DNA of 64,000 nucleotides, taken from the NCBI GenBank assembly GCA_026874595.1, contig CM049311.1, positions 36,313,176 to 36,377,175 on the forward strand, given 5' to 3'. The notes under the pieces were generated by a model. The model had not been told where the DNA came from. It searched no databases and saw only the letters and a program-made list of their open reading frames with translations. Each line of letters opens with the position of its first letter. Within the stretch, counting starts at the first letter, position 1. This document shows positions 1 to 9,830 of this stretch, piece after piece. Origin of the DNA: Sipunculus nudus (lineage: Eukaryota; Annelida; Sipuncula; Golfingiida; Sipunculidae). The translations under genes were made by a program, and so were the position numbers.

Positions 1-2545
1 CATTCTAAGTTTTTCCCTCTTGTGCATGCAATCATTTTCGTTGATTTTCAATGTTAGTAAAAATAATCCCAAGGCGATCCGCAAAAATAGCAGCCCCGGA
101 ATGGTCGGTCCATGTCCATTCGCGAAATTTGAGTTCCGTGAAAATAACATATCCTACAGTAGTAGGACATCGTTATCAACAATACACTGTTCAAATTATT
201 TGACCGGTGAGTGTTCGATTCCTTTGACTGGTGTCATTGCCTTGTTTATTAATCATGAAATGCACGCCAGGACGGCTCGTTGAATCAAGGTCCGTGAAAG
301 CGTAGCTAACTGTCGCAGACCTGATGGTATGAATATCTGCCACGTATAAGCCATAGACTAATCCTTTAAAAAAGTAGAGAGTGTTATGTACACCGCAGAT
401 AGCTGCCTCTTAAAATAATGTATAGGTCCTTGACACATTTCTCTAAACAAGTGCTTTGTCCCTGGGATGAAAGGACTACCCAACGCCTGGTAAAGCCTAC
501 AGAGCACTCGACTCCAATACTTGGGCTCTAGTACTTGCGTGCGTATGAATATCACAGAAAACTGACCTGGAGTATACATTTATTCATCACTTTAGGGCCT
601 AGGGCTTTGTATACAAACCTGAGCTAGTCAATTCAACAAAGGTATCTAATGACATTTTTGCTACATAGAAACCAATTTGCCTAATCTAGAAATACCTCCT
701 TTCGTGCCGAAATTCAAGTCATCACTAAGTCAATTTTGTACATGTGTTGCACCGGTAAACTAATATCCAATTATATTTATATAGAGTTGCCATGGCAACG
801 AGTGCTTGAGTCCGAGTCGGATGATGTCTATCGAGTACTGGAATCCAAATATTGGTACCTGTTTCAGACCTGCGTTGTCGCGCTTAATGTGAATGCGTTT
901 TGGAATGCACATTCATTAAGCCCTGATATGTTTATAGCAACATGACGTAATTAGCTTCTAAGCTTTTTAGCACTGTAACATGTTTAGCTTCTACACGAGT
1001 TTAGCCTTTGTATTGGGCGAAATGACCCGTTTTCCTTCTACACACGTTTAGCCTTCATGTAATTCTCAGTATGACGCATGTCTCTTCTAAACACATTTAC
1101 GGTGTATGTGTTTAGCAGCAGTGCGGCCGTAACGATTAACTTGTGCACCAAAAACTAGCGATACAAAGTCATATGTCGAAAAGTTATCATCCTGTTTAGA
1201 CGAAATATGAGCGTCCAACAGGCCGTCCTTTAACTAGCGACCCCCGACATTTAATGAAATTTTACACAATTGATACTGCATGGGAAGAGTGGACGGTATT
1301 CAACCAAAGCTCAAATGTATAAAAACATAAAACTATGCTTGATTGCCTGGAGAATTTTCAGACAGGTATTTTGAAAAGGTCTAACAGACGATTGAAGAAA
1401 ATCTAAAGATACCGTCGCATTAAAAAGGATTAACAAAACAAAAGTTGTTATAAGTGCGCAACAAATTATCTGGAAAACCCAAACTTACTCTGGTTTCAAA
1501 GCATTAATTGTCTTTAGTATATACAAACACGTTTTTAATTAAAACTTTATTATTCACATGATATCCTTGAATATTTATATGTATATGATGAAAGTTTGAG
1601 CTAAACAAACGTGTATTTTCCGTTAAGTGCTCGTAATCAACGTTAAATACTATTCAAAAACACGTTTCTCCACTAACATTTCTTTTTAACTGCAATAGAA
1701 CTTAAAATTCATTGAAAATAGCTGAATATTCAGCTAGGTTTTACGACATTGATTCAATTTTAAATAGAAAGCCCGGAAGCTGTGTCCTATAAGTCTAGAA
1801 CTAAGCCATACCTGCTAGTATATCACTTTCACTTAATGACTTTAAATGCTAACATTCGGAATACAGGCGATAAGTTTTCTATTTTAATCCCGAGAAAGCA
1901 TTATTCATAAGAACTAAATCAACACGTGCTCCGGCTAGTGAATGTTATTAGACAAAACTCGGCAGGTGGTGAAAATATTTGAAAACCGGAAGCGGGACAT
2001 GTATGCGTGCTGCGAGTGAAAGCCTAAAAAAGTAATTACAAAGTCATTAGATTTTCCGAAAACTGCACAACGTAAGCGGAGGCATCTTGTATTCATAGCT
2101 TGGTTGAAAGTGATTTATGAGTCGCCAGTAAATGTCTATTAAAGATCCTTTTGATCTAAATAGGACTTTGTATTTTATCAAGTAAATGCGGATGCTATAG
2201 GTTTCTTTTTATCATTTCATTAGCAATTTACCCTCTTTAATCGGAAAGGCTGTAAAATCTCAAATTCTGGACATCATGCGACTTAATGTAGTAAACGTTT
2301 GGCGCAACATATTTATCTTTATTCAAAGCAAATCTTTGGTCCTGTGTTGCTATAACAACCATATAAATTTTATATGAACAATAAAACGGGATTTTTGCAG
2401 ATAATTATATCATTTACTTGCTCAATTAACCAACTTTGTCTCCCAAGCAAATTTAAGTTTCTTCCCTATATTGTTATTCACACCCCCTATAGACAGACAC
2501 ATAAAGATAGATAAAAAGTCATGGTTCAAGATACAATGAAAAAAA
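1..2545. other. No gene recognised
   Basis: AT-rich single-copy-looking DNA with only short frames, none of which resembles a protein family. Around 951-1130 the words TTAGC and TTCTACAC recur at irregular spacing, which may be a decayed repeat. I see no RNA gene, promoter or transposon end that I can defend. Confidence 0.6.
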
Positions 2546-4042
2546 ACTAGATGTGTCGGAACGACACGAATGCCCCCGCCTGGAGCAAATTAGAAACATT
2601 TGTTAAATTTTGTAAAATTTTTTAAGTTCAGGAGGTGTTGTATGGTCAAAAGTAGGTCAACAAGGGCAAAATGCAAACTCGATCTGTAAAGGGTCATTAG
2701 CAAGCAACACACCAAAAATCAGGCCAGTATATGCAGGCATTGTGAAAAAAAGTCCATATATGTGCATTTATCATGAAAATTTCTGTCTTTCATGAAATTT
2801 TCTATGTTCAGGATCTGTCATATGGTGAAAAATAGGTTAACTGGGACGAAACGCGAACTTGATCTGTAAGTGGTCATTATGCGCCCACAGACCAAACATT
2901 AGGCCAGTATCTGTAAGCATTGCATTGCAAAACTAGAATATTAGCAAAAGTTGATTATCATTTATAAATTTAAATTGGAGAGGTATATACCATGTTTCAT
3001 AACAATCCACCAAATGCTTCCTGAGAAATAAGCTCCTAAGTTTTTTTCTATACTAAGCTCTGTAACCTTGAAAAGTAGGTCAAGATCACCCATCTTTGAA
3101 CTTGACCAAGATTTTGTAAATATAATGCACTTAAGAAATGAAGTTCCTGTGTTGAATACCTTTGGAGATATCCTGCACAAAAGGCCAAAATTGAAAAAAT
3201 CCGATAAAATTTCATTAAAAAATCAGAAATTGCAGATGGTGCCACCAAAATTGTGCAGCACTTACAGACCATCAGTCCCAATGATCATAGTAGGTTTTGT
3301 GAAAATCCACACAATGGTTCCTGAGATATAAACTTCTGAGTGTTTTTCTATAATCAGCTCTAAAATGTAGAAAAATGGGTCAAGGTCACCCATCTTGGAA
3401 CTTGACCGAGATTTTATCGATATACATCTTGACTGATGAAATAAAATTCCAACGGTGAATCCTTTTAGAGATATCCCGCTCACAAGGTAAAAGTTAACAG
3501 ACGCGGAACGGACGGACGGACAGACACCGGACAGACAGATGGACGGACGGACAGACGGACAGCTTGGGTGACGACAATAGCCCACCAGCCTATGAGCTGA
3601 GGGCTAAAAAAACGGCTGTACATGTGTATTTGTCATGAAAATTTCTATTTTTCTTGAAATTTTCAAAGTTTAGGAGCCGTAAAACGGTCAAAAGTATGTC
3701 AACCGGGACGAAACGCGAACTCGATCTGGAACTGGTCTATATCTGCCCACACTTCAAAATCAGGCCAATATCTCCAGGCATTGCGAAAAAAAGTCTGTAC
3801 ATGTGTATAATTGTCATGAAAATGTCTATTTGTCATGAATTTTTCTAAGTTCAGGAGCCGTAAAACGGTCAAAAGTAGGTCAACCGGGACGAAACGCGAA
3901 CTCGATCTGTAACTGGTCATTATCTGCCTACACACCAAATATCAGGCCAATATCTGTAGGCATTGTGAAAAAAAGTCCGTACATGTGTATTTGTCATGAA
4001 AATTTCTATTTTTCATGAAATTTTCTAAGTTTTGGAGCCGTA
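2546..4042 (-). mobile_element. Helitron-like (pearl/HINE-type) non-autonomous element with a 180-bp core array
   Basis: A 180-bp unit repeats with starts near 2627, 2807, 3668, 3848 and 4028; the last is partial and the second is split by an insertion. Unit landmarks are GGAGCCGTAAAACGGTC, AAACGCGAACTCGATCTG and AGTCCGTACATGTG. The left end at 2546-2567 reads ACTAGAT and then a perfect 6-bp stem, GTGTCG/CGACAC, with a 3-base loop. On the minus strand this is a hairpin followed by ATCTAGT, the order expected at a Helitron 3' end (hairpin, then CTRR, then T). Bivalve pearl elements and other Helentron-associated elements are known to carry a tandem core like this. The right boundary near 4042 is where homology stops, not a seen terminus. 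No Rep or helicase coding is present. Confidence 0.55.
2921..3607 (+). mobile_element. Dispersed repeat nested inside the 180-bp array
   Basis: This block interrupts the second 180-bp unit: unit sequence stops after GGCCAGTATCTGTAAGCATT and resumes at CTGTACATGTGTATTTGTC. It holds two diverged copies of a roughly 300-bp unit (landmarks CTATAATCAGCTCT and GGTCAAGGTCACCCATCTT, near 3030-3120 and 3330-3410). A run of GGAC repeats follows (3507-3560) and then a hairpin TAGCCC (3578-3583)/GGGCTA (3601-3606) and a short A run. The order of internal units, GGAC run, hairpin and A tract is familiar from molluscan dispersed repeats. The long frame on its minus strand is not protein-like. Confidence 0.55.
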
Positions 4043-4861
4043 TCTTTGTTGTGTTAAATGCTAATATTGAGTCACCTATACATATTTATTATCAGACTCA
4101 AGGACAGGGGTTCAACATGGCCTTCCCTCTCAAAGCTCATTGGTAAAGAGCGTATTAGGACTGGAAAGCTTCCTTTAACGTAATTCAAAACAAGAAGAAC
4201 TTAAAGCACAGATTTTCATCAACAAAAAGCTTGCGTCGGCAACCTGTAACCTTCGTAATGGAACCATAAATTCAATGAAATCTCATGAAGAAAGGAAATC
4301 CTACGACATGTTTGACCTTTAACCTTTTATCTGCGAATACCTTACGTTTTCTCATTACCCAAAAGCACTTTAAAATTCACTTTGAAGTCGGCTGCAGCAC
4401 AGAGACAGTTTATGATGACCGTACAGCTGTTTCTTCGCGGGACTGTGGAAGTATGATAAACGATTGTGCTCCAAAAAGGTACAGGACATCTGTTTCGACT
4501 CCGTGGGCGGATCCAGGATTTCCCGGGGAGAGTAATAGTTTATGTTTGTTTTCCTTGCGACCATGCAGGTTTAAAGTCAAAAGACAGATATTATAAATAA
4601 TTATAACATGTATTTTATGTTACCTGTAAATCAGTGACTCCATGAGTAATACCAGCTCTTCAAATAATCTGTCTACAGTGGACAAGAAATTGTACTCTTT
4701 GTCGTTGGTCTTTGTCAGATTATTAAGATTTAACGTGCATATGAAATAATGTGACGAGGGATACACTATGTGTAGGCTACTCTATGATAAGATCGCGAAA
4801 ATGGGACCGTCGAGAAACAATAAAAAAGTGAAAGTCGTGAGATAAAAGCCTCGCGAATATA
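4043..4861. other. No gene recognised
   Basis: No coding or RNA gene. A GGGCGGATCCAGGATTT motif at about 4504-4520 matches the terminus style of the short elements near 17.07 and 52.43 kb, so a remnant transposon end is possible. Confidence 0.55.
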
Positions 4862-4866
4862 TATGT

Positions 4867-5003
4867 ATATTGTTGGGAAGACAAATAAATGAGGGGAAAA
4901 TCCTGGACCGGTGGCGCACAAGTCCGGCGTACCAACCGCTTCGCTGGCAAAGCAAGCTCCACTAGCGAGACAGTTCGGTCCGCTTTTATGTCACCCCGTA
5001 ACA
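4867..5003 (-). repeat. tRNA-derived SINE-like copy lacking the B box
   Basis: Near-identical to the copy at 5120-5275 over the stretch from GACAAATAAATGAGGGG to TTCGGTCCGCTTTTATGTC. On the minus strand it keeps an A-box-like CCAGCGAAGCGGTT. It lacks about 25 bases that in the other copy include the B box. The deletion ends fall at short CCAGG/CCTGG words, consistent with slippage or recombination between direct repeats. It should be dead for RNA polymerase III transcription. Confidence 0.5.
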
Positions 5004-5119
5004 CACCCCCTCTTAAGAGCGTTCAGCTATCAGAACAGGACTAATAATCCCAGGAGTCACAGTTTGGTGAGCTTACTCCCTGGGCCACAAAGTTTTACCG
5101 TCATGTCGGACGAGCCATT

Positions 5120-5275
5120 TTGTTACGAAGACAAATAAATGAGGGGAAAATCCTGGGCCGATCCGGGAGTCGAACCCAGGTCGGTGGCGCACAACCGGCG
5201 TCCAAACCGCTTCGCTAGAAAAGCAAGCTTCACTAGCGAGACAGTTCGGTCCGCTTTTATGTCACCCCGTAACAA
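5120..5275 (-). mobile_element. tRNA-derived SINE-like element
   Basis: On the minus strand this reads TAGCGAAGCGG (A-box-like), about 40 bases, then GGGTTCGACTCCC (a near-perfect B box), then an AT-rich tail. This is the internal RNA polymerase III promoter layout of tRNA genes and tRNA-derived SINEs. The sequence does not fold into a complete cloverleaf with a paired acceptor stem, so I prefer a SINE or tRNA-like remnant to a working tRNA. The ends TTGTTACG (5120-5127) and CGTAACAA (5268-5275) are inverted copies, so a short inverted-repeat element carrying a tRNA-like piece is the alternative. Confidence 0.55.
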
Positions 5276-7069
5276 TATACATTTTTTTTTATTTTTCCAA
5301 AATAATTCTTACACAGGGCCTGCATTACATTACATATATGAAATATACAATATGCATACTGATACAGTTACTGTGCATAAATACAAGTACATTTACTATA
5401 ATGAAAAAAATCCATTCCTAAGTGAATTATACAGTCACGTATATAATAAGAATCAGATGACTTTAAAAGGATTACTTAAAATAGAATAAAACACATCATA
5501 GTCAGAATATACTCTGCATAATCGCAGCGTATAAAAGGGGAGTTTCACAGTTTTAAAAACTGAGACATTAATAGAAAGCTTTTACCATTAGTTTAACAAT
5601 TTGCAATTATTTTAAAGACTTGATTTCATTTGGCAATGTGTCCTAAACAGAAGGAATTGATTTCTCTCTTTCGGTACTGATAGAATGCCTCTGGCCGTAT
5701 ACCTTGAACATAAATGTGCGCATCTTTAACAAACGTGAAATTGTTTAGATTGTGGTGTGCATTTGACGAATATTTTTTTGCATTGGAAAAGAAAGGAAAT
5801 ATTCACGCCTTTTTGAAACTATCGGCCATTGTACCTCTTCCAATAGGGGTGCGCTTGGGATATCTATGCCTTTAGAGTAAACTTAACGCGCAACACGACG
5901 TTTCGTAGTTTAAATTGCACTTTTGCGTGTCTTTTTGAGACTTGCTTCTTGTCCCAGTCACTAACGGTAGAATTTGTGCGACTAAATTAGGGTGAACTGA
6001 TTTTAAGGCATTAATTGATAATGATTTTGAAAGGCGATGTAACAATGCAAGATTTAATGATAATGTTTATGCAGAGGTTTGTTTCATGTGGAAGCCATGA
6101 TAGATTAGCGCCATGGTAATATGTGTGTGTCTTTTATTTTGTTCATCGCAAATTCTCTTAGTTGTTGAATAAATGTTGTCGGAGGCAAACGGGAGTTCAC
6201 GAGCCCAAAACGGCTCAACCCTCCCCATCTTGATCCAACCTTCGTTTCTGCTTATCTCAAACATGAACGCTGAATTAAAGGCCCTCTTTTCACTTGACTC
6301 AATGCAAAGCCTGCATTGTGGCAATCATTAAAGTGGTATATCAGATCTTGGCATTTTAAACGCATAAACATCTTCTGATGATTAATACGGATGAAATAAC
6401 TAGTGAGAGGCTTTAAACAGATTATTGCATGGGGCTAGACGTAAATGGAGCCTTCGTTTATATGCCGTGTGACTGACGTTATACTTAATTGAAATATATC
6501 ATTGACCATAATAGTTACCGGCCAGTATCCTGTTTCACATTATCAATATGACAGTTTAATTCTGCTCCGAATTGAGAAATATACATTCTGTTTTGTTCGT
6601 CTGATGGCATAATGTAATTTCAACCCGATGTTGTATTTCCCCCCAGTTTGCATGTTGGCCTGGTATCAACCTGGCCATTCAGGACTGATAGCCAAGCTTT
6701 TAGCCAGTCGACCGGGAAAATAAAGCAAACCGTCAATGTTTCATCTGGCGTGTTGAGGCTATCATCAACCAAATCGGCCATTTATTCTCCAAACCCCGTT
6801 CTCCTCGCCTGGCTTACCATCTCATCAAGACAGAAATAACACAGCATATGTCACCCAAACCCTCCCCGGTCCCAACGGCTGTCCTGGGCTCCGGGGATGT
6901 CGTGCCACAGAGAAAAAAAATGTGAACTGAAAAAAGACTGTTGTAAACATTGCTCAAGTTATTACGTGTCAAATACACGCCTTCACCGCGCCGTAGATTA
7001 CTTGTATCAGGGCAGGACTTGGATTAAGTATAGCATTCAGATAAGAAAAGATTGCATGATCGAGCATGG
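5276..7069. other. No gene recognised
   Basis: AT-rich DNA with scattered short frames and no recognisable family, RNA gene or repeat shared with the rest of the window. Confidence 0.6.
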
Positions 7070-7850
7070 TATAAAGCCGGCCTCCGATCAGCCTGTTTTT
7101 TCTTGGTCGCCCGATTTGTTTTTTTTCGGTCGGATAAATCTGCAAGTAAAGTTGAATTCTCGCCCGTTGGTTACAAACCAGTGATATAGTGTGCACATCA
7201 CTTGATAAATCCGGCGCTTTTTGACATTTCTGGTTTCGTCACTTATATTTCTTTTGTCGTCATAAATGATCAAAGCAGGGAAGGAAGGAGGAACATTATT
7301 TTTCGGTTTCCGTTATGAAACCTACGGAACACAATCGACCGGAAAATCCTTGTCATTGAAAAGGATGTTAATATCAGATTTAAATAAATCGGACATGCAC
7401 CACTCCAAACCGGCCTCAGGTCTACCTTTTTTATATTGTCGGCCGATTTTTGAAACCGGCCGGATTAATCTATAAGTCCACAAGGCCGATGAGTTCCCGC
7501 ACACTTATCGATTTTTCATACAGATCAACACATTTCTCCGGTCATTTTGGTCACTTCTAATTTGGTCTTAGGTTTATTATTTGCGCCAGATATGAAAAAA
7601 AAGGAAAAAAAAGGGAGGTTGTAAATCAGCCGATTTTTCGGTTTCGTCATCACATCTTCCGAATTTTCCGGTCTGACAAATATCGGCCGGAAGATCTTTG
7701 AAATTTTCAAGGACTTTTGCAGTAGATGTTTTTCTGACGGTCGGGTTTTCACAAATTCCGGCCAGCAGCACTATCAAATCTACCGATCGTACCGATTTTT
7801 CCGACCGGCGAAAAAATTGGCCGGAAAAACTCGGTAGAGAGGAGGGCGGC
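7070..7850. repeat. Diverged tandem duplication rich in CCGGCCGG and CGATTTTTC words
   Basis: The stretches at about 7075-7195 and 7405-7520 align in order (AAGCCGGCCTCCG/AAACCGGCCTCAG, then GGCCGATTTTTG-like and CGGATTAATCT-like words), giving a period near 330 bp. Downstream to 7850 the words GGCCGGAA, CGATTTTTC and TTTCCGGTC recur on both strands, for example near 7684 and 7790-7830. The six-frame products are not protein-like. This may be an old DNA transposon with subterminal motifs, but no terminal repeats were found. Confidence 0.35.
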
Positions 7851-8363
7851 TAAATTAAAATGTTTTTATCATTGTAAGCATGCCAGCAATAAGAACAAGA
7901 AATATATTCTTTCTTATTCCGGCAGGTCAAGGCAGTGAACCACGTGTTGATGTTATACATACGTGATCATTAAAAGAAAACCTTTCACGTATGATCTCAA
8001 ACTGATTGAATGAGCACGAAAGATCACACCACCCTCAGAAATACCGTTTTAATGAACACGGTAAACCAAAGCCGGGGTCTGACAATCAAAAAGTGAAATT
8101 AAGCGCAGGTCGCATTGTAAACCCTATATTTACGAGCGATGTGAGTCATTTTAAACATTTCAAGGAACATGAAAGAGGAATAAGCATAATCTTATTCACG
8201 CTGAAGCCAGGGGAAAAGTTCATAACAATTATTCATAGTTTAACGTTGCAATACTGAAAAGAAGAAGTAATATCCTTAAAAGGACAATGAACGCGAAGAG
8301 ATGCACACCTCAAAAAGTCACATGAAGATGGCATACAATATATATGCTTCTGCAGTACATAAG

Positions 8364-8365
<2 letters not shown>

Positions 8366-8408
<43 letters not shown>
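8366..8408. repeat. (TA)n microsatellite
   Basis: A pure alternating TA run of 43 bases. It can extrude a cruciform and is likely to vary in length between individuals. Confidence 0.95.
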
Positions 8409-8409
<1 letters not shown>

Positions 8410-8814
8410 GAAACATAAAAAATCGGATTCAATATATTATCTTTATATGCTTCCTAAAAAGTACTTGTCACCACGATTAGGGCACTATGCCTAACACTTA
8501 TTAGCTGGCCATTCATAACAAAATTTCATAGAAAATATATGGATGTCCCTAACATGCCTATAATGCTGGATGGATGCCAGCTAGGGACACCGAGGTGTTA
8601 CGTATACCCAGGAATTGGTATAACTGATACGGTATTCCCCATCGAACGAGTTTTTTCTGTTCCTGCAGCTTTATAGTTTATACTCGAATTTAGCTAAACT
8701 CTGCATTTGCCAAAGATCCATTTCTTGACTGGAACTGAATTAATCTATCATCGCATGGGTGTTACAAGGCATTAGGTTATGTGCGGTGGCTAATTAAGAA
8801 TACAGGAAATTATT

Positions 8815-8905
8815 AATTATCTCGTAATCTTGAGATATTATCTCGGATATCGGAATCTTGATCTTGAAATAAGTTAGAAAAAAAATTTCGAGATATCGAG
8901 ATAAA
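8815..8905. repeat. ATCTCG/CGAGAT inverted-motif block
   Basis: Copies of ATCTCG and their complement CGAGAT occur on both sides (TATCTCGTAATCTTGAGATA on the left, CGAGATATCGAGATAA on the right), giving a loosely palindromic block. A related hairpin, TATCTCGT-CAA-ACGAGATA, lies at 22151-22169. Such blocks are often the remains of small inverted-repeat elements; no target duplication is visible. Confidence 0.4.
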
Positions 8906-9414
8906 TTAAAGAATCCTGTGTCCAAAATCAGCCATTGTAGTTATGTACCACTGAATTTAAAAAAAAACCCATCTGTTTTAGGATTGAGCGGGATATATAT
9001 AGCGCCTTACCCTCTAAGTTCCATATCTTTAAATCATCCTTAGGATATAAACGCTAATTTCCGGTGCTGTAATTTATGAGAAGGTCCCAGTCAAATTAAT
9101 CGTACCATGCGCTCTCCGGTTGAGCCCCCCTACCTGTTGATCAGATCACATTGCAGAACTCATTAACCAATGTTCCTTACAACCTCAAAGTGCACAGAGA
9201 ACCTTCGTTATTTTCTGTGGCGTGCCCCCTAGTAAAAATCCCTATAATAACCGGTTGAAGACGTGCTTGATAAATCCAGAGCGTTTACCTGTGGGCTTCG
9301 GGGCAAGTGTCGATTAGACATGATCGCGAAGCCCTTAATTGCACCTTGCATGCTGTTTAGCAATAATGCTCAGAACTTCAAGGCCGACCATTCATCAACT
9401 CATGTTACTGGTAA

Positions 9415-9830
9415 GTTCGAGCATGCCATTTTGGTAGAAGGTGTATCTTTAAACTGGAACGTAGTTCCAACCTTGCGTGAGAACTCGTTTCTACTCAAAA
9501 TAAACTACTTATAGTTTGGAATTATCGAGATGGCTGCGACTACTTGTCTCAATCTTCAAAATCAAAATTTGAACATTTAAAGGAAAAGCCTTCTGTTAAT
9601 TTCTGTGTCACATGCGCGTGCTTACAAAATATTTCTTATACTGTGAAGTTCAAATGTTTATATGTACACCAATGTTTATATAATTTACCTGGAAACAATT
9701 CTTATCCAACATTATATCTAACGGATCATATCACACTCCTTATAGCTTTGCCCTTAAAAAAACCCCTGTGCGTTGTGAGCATGGTATTACTAAACCTACA
9801 ATCCCTAACTATAGAAGGACTTATGTGAGT
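9415..9830 (+). mobile_element. Dispersed family N, copy 1
   Basis: Aligns with 25115-25500 (+), 31700-32095 (-) and partly with 48140-48262 (+). Shared words in order are ACTACTTGTCTCAA, TTCAAAATCAAA, TTCTGT, CACATGCGCGTG, CAAAATATTTCTTAT, TTATATAATTTACCT, AACAATTCTTATCCAAC and CATATCACACTC. No long frame is conserved between copies and no terminal repeats are obvious, so the class is unknown. Confidence 0.55.

Larger units (their letters stand above)
7851..9414. other. No gene recognised
   Basis: Apart from the TA tract and the ATCTCG-rich block listed separately, this stretch shows nothing that I can assign. Confidence 0.6.

Noticed and set aside
213-222. GTTCGATTCC, a B-box-like word
   Set aside because: No A box at the right distance upstream and no cloverleaf pairing.
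3262-3585. 107-residue minus-strand frame
   Set aside because: Lies within the nested repeat and its GGAC run; no domain.
2546-4042. CRISPR array
   Set aside because: The 180-bp units are contiguous repeats without unique spacers, and the DNA is clearly eukaryotic.
5120-5275. Functional tRNA gene
   Set aside because: A and B boxes are present but acceptor and anticodon stems do not pair convincingly; a SINE-like remnant fits better.
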